This document shows positions 1 through 6,418 of a DNA stretch of 7,886 nt, piece after piece. This stretch comes from Deltaproteobacteria bacterium (lineage in GTDB: Bacteria > Desulfobacterota > Desulfobacteria > Desulfobacterales > UBA11574): positions 1 to 7,886 of the forward strand of contig JAFDCA010000559.1 of the NCBI GenBank assembly GCA_019313025.1. The letters run 5' to 3'. Position numbers and translations under genes: made by a program. The notes under the pieces are model-generated. The model had not been told where the DNA came from and ran no database searches. It saw nothing but the letters and a program-made list of their open reading frames with translations. Numbering within the stretch: position 1 is the stretch's first letter; the number at the start of each line of letters is the position of its first letter.

Positions 1-43
1 AACAATCGAAACAAACTTAATTTTATAAATTAAAAACCAAAAA

Positions 44-100
44 CCGATGGTTAATCCGCCATAGACCGTTGGCGGACTCTGCCAACTGAGCTACCGGGGA
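44..100 (-). pseudogene. 5' half of a tRNA gene, 3' half not recognisable (Asn-like acceptor/D-arm)
   Basis: Read on the minus strand from 100, the sequence opens with a tRNA-like acceptor strand TCCCCGG, then TA, then a normal D-arm (GCTC, loop with the GG pair, GAGT). This matches the 5' half of a bacterial elongator tRNA, and the acceptor plus D-arm most resemble tRNA-Asn. After the D-arm the expected 5-bp anticodon stem with a 7-base loop and T33 is absent. Instead there is a perfect 7-bp inverted repeat (TCCGCCA at 76-70, TGGCGGA at 61-55) around an 8-base loop. No T-arm (GGTTCRA) and no CCGGGGA strand to close the acceptor stem occur before the window edge. It is therefore a truncated or rearranged tRNA gene. 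An intron or an assembly break at the edge could also explain it. The identity as a tRNA 5' half is fairly sure; the amino acid is a guess. Confidence 0.55.
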
Positions 101-116
101 TTAGATGTAAACGTAC

Positions 117-145
117 TAAATAATAAAAACGATATATCAAGTCAA
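117..145 (-). promoter_or_regulatory. Promoter-like site upstream of the tRNA half
   Basis: On the minus strand TTGACT (145-140) is followed after 17 bases by TATTTA (122-117), in a very AT-rich stretch. A start about 7 bases further on would lie near 110, about 10 bases before the tRNA 5' end at 100. The -35 matches the sigma70 consensus at five of six positions, but the -10 is poor. The position between the aspS stop and the tRNA half is what one expects for a separate tRNA promoter. Confidence 0.4.
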
Positions 146-170
146 GAAAAAATGTTTCTCCAACAGGGCG

Positions 171-1955
171 TTAATTTAGCTTTTTTATTTTCAAAAAAAG
201 CTCATCAAGTTGAGCCTTTTCGGCTTCCGAAGGGGCATTGGTCAATAGACATGCCGCTTTCTGGGTTTTCGGGAAAGGGATCACGTCCCGTATGGAAGAT
301 TGTCCGCAAAGAATCATCACCAGACGATCAAAGCCGAATGCAATCCCCCCATGGGGCGGTGCACCGGAATCGAGTGCCGACAGCAAAAATCCGAACTTTT
401 CCTCATAGGTTTTACGATCCATACCCAATGCTGCAAATACCCTTTCCTGCAATTCTCTCTGGTGGATACGGATACTGCCGCCGCCAATTTCCGAGCCGTT
501 TAGCACCAGATCATAGGCTCGAGATCTGACGGAAAGGGGGTCTTTTTCCAACAGATCATAATCTTCTTCAAGGGGGGCTGTGAAGGGATGGTGAAGGGCC
601 TGGTACCGTTTTTCATTTTCATCGTATTCCAGTAATGGAAAACGGGTCACCCATACAAAGCTGAAGGTATTGTCTTGAATCATCCCTAGTTTTTTTCCGA
701 GAAAGTTGCGAAGATTTCCCAGTGCCTCGTTGGTGACTTTGGGTTGATCGGCCACAAAAAATATAAGATCTCCGGCTTGCATATCGATGCGCTGCGCCAG
801 TGCCAGTTTCTCATCCTCGGTGAAAAATTTTGCAATGGGAGATTGCCATGAATCTTCATGCACTTTAATCCATGCCAGCCCTTTTGCCCTGTATACGGCG
901 ACAAGTTCGGTAAGGTCATCAATTTCTTTTCGTGTAAAATTGATACAGCCTTTGGCATTTAATGCCTTGACAATGCCGCCTTTTTTAACAACGTCGGCAA
1001 AGACCTTGAACCCTGCATTTTCAACAATATCTGAAATATCTATAAGTTCCAGATCGAACCGGATATCCGGTTTGTCCAGCCCGAAACGGCCCACAGCATC
1101 ATCATAAGAAAGGCGTGGAAAAGGGGTCTTAAGATCAATGTCCAGAACGTCCTTGAAAAGTTTGATCATAAGTCCTTCCGTAACATCCATTATGTCTTCT
1201 TCCCCGATAAAAGACATTTCCATGTCGATTTGTGTGAACTCCGGCTGGCGGTCCGCCCTGAGGTCTTCGTCTCTAAAGCATTTCACAATCTGGTAGTAGC
1301 GGTCAAAACCGGAAATCATTAAAAGCTGTTTGAAAATTTGGGGTGACTGGGGAAGCGCGTAAAAAAGACCCGGGTTCACCCGGCTGGGTACCAGATAGTC
1401 CCTTGCGCCTTCCGGAGTGCTTCTGGTGAGCACCGGCGTTTCAATATCGATAAATCTTTTGCTGTTCAGGTATTGCCTCACAGAAGCGGCGGCCGTGTGC
1501 CGGTTTATAATGTTCTTTTGAAAAAGCCTTCGCCTGAGATCGATGTGGCGGAACTTTAAACGGATATTTTCCGAAACATCCACATTGTCTTCAATCATAA
1601 ACGGCGGTGTTTCAGCGGCGTTGAATATTTTGAGTTCCGTGGCAAAGACTTCAATCTCGCCGGTTTTCAATTTTGGGTTGGTCATCCCTTCCAGTCTTTT
1701 TTCAACCTTCCCAAGTATACCGATGACGTACTCACTGCGAAGGGCATGGGCCTTTTCGTGAACTTTGAGGCTGACCTCAGGGTTGAAAACGACCTGCGTG
1801 AGTCCTTCTCTGTCTCGCAGGTCAACAAAAATCACCCCGCCATGATCCCTCCGTCGCTGTACCCATCCCATCAACACCACTTCATTGCCGACATCGTCTG
1901 CACCGAGTTCACAACAGGTATGGGTCCTTCTCATATTTCCGAGCTTGTCTGACAA
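171..1955 (-). CDS. aspS: Aspartyl-tRNA synthetase, probably non-discriminating (Asp/Asn)
   Basis: This cytoplasmic class II enzyme activates aspartate with ATP and loads it on tRNA. At 594 residues it has the normal length of the bacterial type. Domains in order: an N-terminal OB-fold anticodon-binding domain (about 8-115), the catalytic core with the QSPQ segment (203-206) and motif 2 (FRDEDLRADRQPEF, 227-240, with Arg228), a bacterial GAD insertion (about 300-430), and motif 3 (GFDRL, Arg544). In the OB fold the sequence is RRRDHGG with His38, which is His31 if counted from the internal Met8. Discriminating E. coli AspRS has Leu30 there, while Pseudomonas aeruginosa AspRS, which also charges tRNA-Asn, has His31. 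A dual-specificity enzyme feeding the GatCAB amidotransferase is therefore likely, but this is inference. The TTG start is chosen because AAAGGAGG lies 7 bases upstream; the ATG at codon 8 is too far from it. It follows hisS by 141 bases on the same strand. Confidence 0.97.
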   Translation of the reverse strand: MSDKLGNMRRTHTCCELGADDVGNEVVLMGWVQRRRDHGGVIFVDLRDREGLTQVVFNPEVSLKVHEKAHALRSEYVIGILGKVEKRLEGMTNPKLKTGEIEVFATELKIFNAAETPPFMIEDNVDVSENIRLKFRHIDLRRRLFQKNIINRHTAAASVRQYLNSKRFIDIETPVLTRSTPEGARDYLVPSRVNPGLFYALPQSPQIFKQLLMISGFDRYYQIVKCFRDEDLRADRQPEFTQIDMEMSFIGEEDIMDVTEGLMIKLFKDVLDIDLKTPFPRLSYDDAVGRFGLDKPDIRFDLELIDISDIVENAGFKVFADVVKKGGIVKALNAKGCINFTRKEIDDLTELVAVYRAKGLAWIKVHEDSWQSPIAKFFTEDEKLALAQRIDMQAGDLIFFVADQPKVTNEALGNLRNFLGKKLGMIQDNTFSFVWVTRFPLLEYDENEKRYQALHHPFTAPLEEDYDLLEKDPLSVRSRAYDLVLNGSEIGGGSIRIHQRELQERVFAALGMDRKTYEEKFGFLLSALDSGAPPHGGIAFGFDRLVMILCGQSSIRDVIPFPKTQKAACLLTNAPSEAEKAQLDELFLKIKKLN

Positions 1956-1962
1956 TGGGCTG

Positions 1963-1970
1963 CCTCCTTT
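1963..1970 (-). promoter_or_regulatory. Ribosome binding site that decides the aspS TTG start
   Basis: AAAGGAGG on the minus strand (1970-1963) is a near-perfect Shine-Dalgarno sequence 7 bases before TTG at 1955. The alternative ATG seven codons in would be 28 bases away. The spacing supports translation from TTG even though homologues usually begin at the equivalent of the internal Met. Confidence 0.75.
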
Positions 1971-2096
1971 CTTCTCCTCTATATCGGCTGATATCTCAAA
2001 ATACTCAAGTTTTCACTCTTAAATTTTTTTTCCGAGGCGCAGGACTCTCCGAGTCGGATGCTGAAGTCTTATCTAATGTCACTTGGCGGGTTTTTT

Positions 2097-3362
2097 TCAA
2101 GCGAATTTCGAAAGCATTTTTGCTTTAATTTTTTTCGCAACCTGTTCAATGGCTATCGACTCTTGATCTTTTGTCTCCATATTGCGTAAAATGACCTTGC
2201 CTTCTTTAATCTCGTTATCTCCCACAATCAAGACATGTTTTGCCCCCAGTCGGTTGGCTCGCTTCATTTGACTTTTTAAGCTTTTATCGCCAAATTCCAT
2301 TTCGGATTTGACGCCTTCAAGGCAGAGTGAACAATTCCATTCAAATGCCAAAGAGCGGCTCTTTTCACCCAGAGCAGCAATAAAAATGTCAGGAGTTTTG
2401 ACGAGATCAGTGCTGTTGGAACCGGCAATTTCTGTTAATCGATCCATTCCGATGGCAAAACCAGTTGCCGGAATATCGGGCCCTCCCAGGGCTTTGATCA
2501 GTCCATCATACCGGCCGCCGCCTGCAATGGCATTTTGTGCTCCCAATTCACTGGTTTGAATTTCAAATGTTGTACGGGTGTAATAATCCAGACCGCGAAC
2601 CAAACCTTTGTCCACCACAAATGAAACATTTAGTGCTGAAAGGGCCGTTTTAGTGGCTTCAAAGTGTTGATCACAATCCTGACACAAATAATCCAGAATA
2701 GACGGTGCGTCAATCATGGCCGCCCGGCAGGAAGGCACCTTGCAGTCGAGTACACGCAAAGGATTCCGATCTTTTCGCCGGATACAGTCCGAACAGAGGT
2801 TTTCATTTAAAGATGTTAAAAAATCTGAGAGTGCCGTCTTGAACGCCGGACGGCATTCAGGACACCCCAAAGAATTGATATGGGCGCTCACGTCGGAGAC
2901 AGATAGTTTTGAAAAGAGGGTTACCAGAAGAAAAATCAGCTCAACATCAGCCAGGTGTGAATCCACACCGAAAATTTCAGCATTGATCTGATAGAACTGC
3001 CGGTATCTCCCCTTTTGGGGCCTCTCACGGCGAAACATGGGACCAATGGTATAAAATTTCCGGACCGGATCTGCTGCATACAGTTTGTGCTGGATATAGG
3101 AGCGGCAGACGGATGCGGTGGCTTCTGGCCGAAGGGTGATCAGACTCCCTTTTCTGTCCGGGAAGGTATACATCTCTTTTTCAACGATATCAGTATCTTC
3201 ACCAATACTCCTGGCAAAAAGTTCCGTATGTTCCATGATGGGTATGCGGATTTCTTTAAATCCAAAATCTTCGAGAAGGGTCCTGCCGGTCTTCTCGATC
3301 TGCTGCCAGAGTTCCACTTCTCCGGGAAGAATATCCTTAAATCCTCTGATGAGCTGTATCAT
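2097..3362 (-). CDS. hisS: Histidyl-tRNA synthetase
   Basis: This cytoplasmic class II synthetase charges tRNA-His. It has 421 residues, the usual bacterial length. Visible hallmarks are LRPEAT (77-82), motif 2 with its arginines (RRERPQKGRYRQFYQ, 111-125), the histidine-binding signature LVRGLDYYTRT (254-264, catalytic Arg256), GGGRYDGL (281-288), and motif 3 (FAIGMDRL, Arg308). A C-terminal anticodon-binding domain follows from about residue 325. The insertion between motif 2 and the histidine signature holds eight cysteines at 167, 170, 190, 193, 207, 212, 227 and 230, three of the pairs being CxxC. This suggests one or two zinc sites, and such an insertion is common in many bacterial HisRS. 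The ATG lies 2 bases after the stop of the upstream fusion gene and has only a weak purine-rich stretch before it, so translational coupling is likely. aspS follows downstream, a frequent bacterial pairing. Confidence 0.97.
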   Translation of the reverse strand: MIQLIRGFKDILPGEVELWQQIEKTGRTLLEDFGFKEIRIPIMEHTELFARSIGEDTDIVEKEMYTFPDRKGSLITLRPEATASVCRSYIQHKLYAADPVRKFYTIGPMFRRERPQKGRYRQFYQINAEIFGVDSHLADVELIFLLVTLFSKLSVSDVSAHINSLGCPECRPAFKTALSDFLTSLNENLCSDCIRRKDRNPLRVLDCKVPSCRAAMIDAPSILDYLCQDCDQHFEATKTALSALNVSFVVDKGLVRGLDYYTRTTFEIQTSELGAQNAIAGGGRYDGLIKALGGPDIPATGFAIGMDRLTEIAGSNSTDLVKTPDIFIAALGEKSRSLAFEWNCSLCLEGVKSEMEFGDKSLKSQMKRANRLGAKHVLIVGDNEIKEGKVILRNMETKDQESIAIEQVAKKIKAKMLSKFA

Positions 3363-3364
3363 CT

Positions 3365-4651
3365 TTATTTCTTTTCCCAGCGCAGAAGTTCCGCCACCTG
3401 ACTCAGGGTGCTTCCCTCTTTGATTTCTTCTCGTATGCGGTTTTCCCTCTCCAGCACATCCATGCTCCGGTTGGCATACTCTACGGCGATGGCTTTCGGC
3501 AGCACGACCACCCCGTCGTCATCACCCAGCAGCCAGTCACCGGGTTCTACGCGCATATTGCCCACCGTTACGGGAACGCCTATCTCTCCAAACCCCTTGG
3601 GTTCACCGGCATTGGGCATCACCAGTCTGCTGAACGCCGGAAATTTCATTGCCATAATTTCAGGGCTGTCTCTCAGGGCGCCGTCAATAACAACACCGCC
3701 CAGCTTCCTTTGAACGGCCGAATGTGTTGCCAGTTCTCCCCAGATAGCGGGTCCCGTTCCACCGGCGTCGATTACAACAATTTCACCCGGCTGTGCCACG
3801 TCAATGGCCTGAACCGGTTTGGCCCAGTCTCCGGGATATGTTCTTACCGTAACCGCTTGCCCTATCATTCGTATACCTGGAAAAAGCGGACGAATTCCCT
3901 GCAGAACCCCTCCCCGGTGCAATGCGTCCGAAAGGTTCGGCGCTGACACCATTTCAAGGATTTCGCGAATCTGGGTTTCACCTTTTCGTTTAAAAAGGGT
4001 GGTGCTGATACTTTTTCCGGTATCGAGTCCTTGGCGAATTTCTCGAGCCGCCTGTTCAGGGTCCATGGCTTTGGTGATGGCCCCTCCCACAATAACGATG
4101 GCTGCACCGGCCTCCACCGCTCGGGCAGCGGTCTCGGAATTTATACCTCCGGCCACCGCTACCGGAATGGACAATGCTTCGCTGACCTGGCGCAACACAT
4201 CGAAAGGATCTTTACCTTCCATTTGCTCGTCAATGGCACAATGTACCGACACATAATCAGCGCCAAAGTCCTCGACCTGTTTTGCCCTGGAAAGAACATC
4301 ATCCACTGCGATCATATCCACCACAATTTTTGCACCGTAGTTTTTTCCGGCCTGGATGCACTCCCGGACGGTTGCATTGCTGGATGCGCCGAGCACATCC
4401 ACGATATTGGCGCCTGCTTTGGCCGCAGTTTCAACCTCAATTCTCCCGGCATCCATAATCTTCATATCTGCGACAATGGTTATGTTCGGGAAAAGTTTTC
4501 TAAGTTCCCTAACGGCCTGGAGACCTTCACTTTTGATGAGCGGCGTGCCGACTTCAATCCAGTCAACGCCGCCGGCAACTCCGGCCTGGGCGCTTTTCAA
4601 TGCCCGCTTTAAATCTACAAAATCTAGTGCCAATTGCAGAACGGGTTTCAT
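3365..4651 (-). CDS. hxlA: Fusion: 3-hexulose-6-phosphate synthase (N-terminal) and RraA-like domain (C-terminal)
   Basis: Residues 1 to about 210 form a TIM-barrel of the orotidine-monophosphate-decarboxylase superfamily. They carry the DxKxxD active-site motif (Asp62, Lys64, Asp67), a VHCAIDEQ segment (His137) and phosphate-binding loops GGIN (168-171) and VGGAIT (188-193). This fits hexulose-6-phosphate synthase, which reversibly condenses formaldehyde with ribulose-5-phosphate. Residues about 225-428 are RraA-like: GELATHS (305-311), DGALRD with Arg327-Asp328 and Glu331 (the R-D-x2-E metal/substrate motif of RraA-type aldolases), and GDDDGVVVLP near the end. Similar fusions are known, notably in archaea, annotated as hexulose-phosphate synthase/ribonuclease regulator. 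What the RraA half does is uncertain; an aldolase or decarboxylase activity is as likely as RNase E control. The gene symbol applies only to the first half. AAAGGAGG lies 4 bases before the ATG. The gene sits between hxlB (10-base gap) and hisS (2-base gap). Confidence 0.9.
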   Translation of the reverse strand: MKPVLQLALDFVDLKRALKSAQAGVAGGVDWIEVGTPLIKSEGLQAVRELRKLFPNITIVADMKIMDAGRIEVETAAKAGANIVDVLGASSNATVRECIQAGKNYGAKIVVDMIAVDDVLSRAKQVEDFGADYVSVHCAIDEQMEGKDPFDVLRQVSEALSIPVAVAGGINSETAARAVEAGAAIVIVGGAITKAMDPEQAAREIRQGLDTGKSISTTLFKRKGETQIREILEMVSAPNLSDALHRGGVLQGIRPLFPGIRMIGQAVTVRTYPGDWAKPVQAIDVAQPGEIVVIDAGGTGPAIWGELATHSAVQRKLGGVVIDGALRDSPEIMAMKFPAFSRLVMPNAGEPKGFGEIGVPVTVGNMRVEPGDWLLGDDDGVVVLPKAIAVEYANRSMDVLERENRIREEIKEGSTLSQVAELLRWEKK

Positions 4652-4655
4652 ATTT

Positions 4656-4664
4656 CCTCCTTTA
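4656..4664 (-). promoter_or_regulatory. Ribosome binding site merged with the hxlB stop codon
   Basis: On the minus strand TAAAGGAGG (4664-4656) combines the hxlB stop codon TAA with the Shine-Dalgarno sequence of the fusion gene, whose ATG follows after 4 bases. A ribosome terminating on hxlB would stand on the next initiation site. This implies co-translation of the isomerase and the synthase. Confidence 0.7.
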
Positions 4665-5213
4665 TTCGATCACCGCATGTCTGGATGAAACGTTTCCAAT
4701 CTTTTCTTTTTGGGTTTGATATATCTTTAATACCACTGCCTCCAAAAATAAAAAGGCAGATTGTTCAAAAAGAGAACCGGCCATCTGTGCGGATTCCGGC
4801 TCGCCGTCACGGCACAGTTTGGTGGTGCCGGGAATGTGTAGGGTGTGATCCACCAGTGAACCGATTCTAGAGTCAATATTCCCCATGATACCGTATGTTT
4901 CGGCCTTATATTGTTTGGCGAGCCTCACCGCTTCGAGGGTTGACGGGGTTTCCCCGGAGCCGCTTAAAACGATCAGCAGATGGTTGCTTGTGATGGCGGG
5001 CGTGATGGTTTCGCCGCAAAAGAAAACGTTGAATCCCAAATGCATCAATCGCATGCAAAAACATCGCAGGATAAATCCGGCTCTTCCTTGGGCGGAAAAA
5101 AAGATGGATTCCGCGTTTTGGATCCTTTGGATAAAATCCTTGGCCGCTTTACTGGTGATAGTTGTTACCAGTCGCCGGTTCTCTTCCAAAATGATTTCAA
5201 TCATTTCCGCCAA
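4662..5213 (-). CDS. hxlB: 6-phospho-3-hexuloisomerase (SIS domain)
   Basis: This sugar-phosphate isomerase interconverts 3-hexulose-6-phosphate and fructose-6-phosphate, the partner reaction of the synthase in the next gene. The 183-residue protein is a single SIS domain of the usual family length. The family signatures are clear: MRLMHLGFNV (54-63) followed by GET (67-69), the phosphate-binding loop SGSGET (84-89), IPGTTK (127-132) and GSLFEQ (146-151, with the expected catalytic Glu150). The usual GRSG turn reads GRAG (43-46), a mild change. The start is uncertain. TTG at 5213 and ATG three codons later (5204) are both possible, and neither has a strong Shine-Dalgarno sequence; a weak GGCGG precedes the ATG. 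It is the first gene of the minus-strand operon, with a good promoter about 100 bases upstream. Together with the fusion gene it gives the full two-step ribulose-monophosphate module, usable for formaldehyde uptake or, in reverse, for pentose phosphate supply. Confidence 0.92.
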   Translation of the reverse strand: MAEMIEIILEENRRLVTTITSKAAKDFIQRIQNAESIFFSAQGRAGFILRCFCMRLMHLGFNVFFCGETITPAITSNHLLIVLSGSGETPSTLEAVRLAKQYKAETYGIMGNIDSRIGSLVDHTLHIPGTTKLCRDGEPESAQMAGSLFEQSAFLFLEAVVLKIYQTQKEKIGNVSSRHAVIE

Positions 5214-5316
5214 GTTAAAGGCGTTATCCTTTGCAGGATTGTTTTTCGATGATGGATTATGTTTCAGAACAGCCTCTAAATGTTAAGTGTTAAGCGCAAA
5301 ATTGTCTGGATGCTAT

Positions 5317-5345
5317 CGTATAAAAAACCGTTTTTGAGATGTCAA
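5317..5345 (-). promoter_or_regulatory. Sigma70-type promoter for the hxlB-hps-hisS(-aspS) operon
   Basis: The minus strand shows a consensus -35 TTGACA (5345-5340), a 17-base spacer and -10 TATACG (5322-5317), which matches the first four positions of TATAAT. Transcription would start near 5310, giving a leader of about 100 bases before hxlB. A second, weaker pair lies just upstream: TTGACA at 5372-5367, a 17-base spacer, and TACGTT at 5349-5344. The two could be tandem or overlapping promoters. Confidence 0.6.
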
Positions 5346-5351
5346 CGTATG

Positions 5352-5425
5352 GCCAAAGGGGCTTCGTGTCAAGAAAATATTAAACTCCCAACATATCCAA
5401 AGGGATGAGCCGCTTTGGCTTGACA
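5352..5425. repeat. CCAAAG / TGTCAA repeat cluster in the divergent promoter region
   Basis: CCAAAGGG occurs twice on the plus strand (5353-5360 and 5397-5404), and CTTTGG occurs once inverted (5413-5418). GCCAAAG (5352-5358) and CTTTGGC (5413-5419) form a 7-base inverted repeat. TGTCAAG (5367-5373) and CTTGACA (5419-5425) form another. CCAAAG (5397-5402) with CTTTGG (5413-5418) could also fold as a 6-bp hairpin. These elements overlap or flank the promoters on both strands, as operator sites would. No known regulator motif is recognised. Confidence 0.35.
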
Positions 5426-5449
5426 AGTGCTGTTTTGCCATTGTAGTCA
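5420..5449 (+). promoter_or_regulatory. Possible promoter for the DUF2520-dctP genes
   Basis: A perfect -35 TTGACA (5420-5425) is followed after 18 bases by TAGTCA (5444-5449), a poor -10. Transcription would start near 5456, about 30 bases before the ATG at 5488. The position is right, but the weak -10 suggests an activator-dependent or different -10, if it is used at all. Confidence 0.4.
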
Positions 5450-5487
5450 CTTAAAATACCAAAAATCAGACCGAAAAGGAATGCGAA

Positions 5488-6357
5488 ATGAAACCTTCAT
5501 TTGCCATCGTCGGTTGTGGAAAAGTGGGAACCGCCCTTGCGTTATTTTTAACCCGGGCCGGATACCGGTCGGCCGGATTTGCCAGTAAAAGCATTTCATC
5601 AGCCAAACATCTGGCCGACATTGTTTTTTCCGATTATTTCAGTGATGCTCCATGGGACATCACCCCACATGCGGATGTTGTGTTTATCACGACACCCGAT
5701 GGTGCCATCAAAGACACGTGTGACAACATTTCTCAACACAAAGGCTTTATCGACAATACCGTTGTCATGCACTGCAGCGGGGCACTGTCGTCATCCGCGT
5801 TGTCGAGTGCGAAAACATGCGGTGCATGGATAGGATCCATGCATCCGTTGCAGAGTTTTGCTTCGGTCGATCACAAGACCAATCCTTTTCAAGGAATCAT
5901 TGTTTCTGTGGAAGGTGAAGGTCCGGCAGTCGACACCGCTAAAACAATTGCCGCAGATCTTGGCGGAACGGTGGTGACCCTTCTAACGGCGGCCAAAACC
6001 CTTTACCATGCATCGGCAGTGGTGGCTTCAAACTATCTGGTTACGCTGCTTGACCTTGCTGTTCGACTTATCGAAGAAGCCGGGGTCAACCGGCAAGATG
6101 CCTTTAATTTATTAAAACCCTTGATCGAAGGGACGTTGTCAAATATCGGAAAGGTTGGTATTAAAAAAGCCTTGACCGGCCCCATTGCCAGAGGAGATAT
6201 CAAAACCGTACAAAAACATATCGAAGAGATCGAAATCAAAAAACCGGAGCTTCTTCCTCTTTATAAAATGCTTGCTTTTTATACCATCGATATTGCAGGG
6301 GCAGGGGGGGTGATTTCGGAATTGTCCATTAAGGAACTGAAAAGAATAACCATCTGA
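5488..6357 (+). CDS. Rossmann-fold / DUF2520 oxidoreductase-like protein
   Basis: This is a 289-residue cytoplasmic protein of the Rossmann-like plus DUF2520 family. The N-terminal half has the dinucleotide-binding motif VGCGKVG (8-14) right after the first strand, then TPDGAIKD, the HCSGALSS segment and GSMHPLQSF. This is the layout of NAD(P)-dependent dehydrogenases related to pyrroline-5-carboxylate and ketopantoate reductases. The C-terminal helical half contains YHASAVVASNY, PLIEGTLSNI and LTGPIARGD, which are typical of DUF2520. The substrate cannot be read from the sequence. Family relatives have been linked with pantothenate synthesis (ketopantoate reduction), but no pan gene is present here to support that. 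AAGGA lies 7 bases before the ATG. An out-of-frame ATG at 5481 is ignored. The gene is divergent from hxlB and 61 bases upstream of dctP on the same strand, with no terminator between, so co-transcription is possible. Confidence 0.88.
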   Translation: MKPSFAIVGCGKVGTALALFLTRAGYRSAGFASKSISSAKHLADIVFSDYFSDAPWDITPHADVVFITTPDGAIKDTCDNISQHKGFIDNTVVMHCSGALSSSALSSAKTCGAWIGSMHPLQSFASVDHKTNPFQGIIVSVEGEGPAVDTAKTIAADLGGTVVTLLTAAKTLYHASAVVASNYLVTLLDLAVRLIEEAGVNRQDAFNLLKPLIEGTLSNIGKVGIKKALTGPIARGDIKTVQKHIEEIEIKKPELLPLYKMLAFYTIDIAGAGGVISELSIKELKRITI

Positions 6358-6418
6358 ATTTTAATAAAAAACATACTCAAATTTGGACCCAGAGTTTGGT
6401 TAAAAGGAGAATCATATA

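Noticed and set aside
147..165. Small hairpin with six T after the aspS stop (TGTT, loop GGAGA, AACA, T6 on the minus strand)
   Set aside because: Only a 4-bp AT-rich stem; too weak to call a terminator, though the position is right.
152..529. 125-codon plus-strand open frame
   Set aside because: Lies antisense to the end of aspS, which has clear family motifs in its own frame.
2043..2055. GACTC/GAGTC hairpin in the hisS-aspS gap
   Set aside because: Five pairs with a 3-base loop and no T-run in the direction of transcription. A leader attenuator for aspS cannot be supported from this alone.
5214..5284. Upstream extension of hxlB, open in frame as far as a TAA near 5285
   Set aside because: The only possible additional start is CTG without a ribosome binding site, and family members begin near the TTG/ATG chosen.
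6358..6418. Possible terminator between the DUF2520 gene and dctP
   Set aside because: The gap is AT-rich but shows no stem-loop followed by a T-run; the two genes may be co-transcribed.
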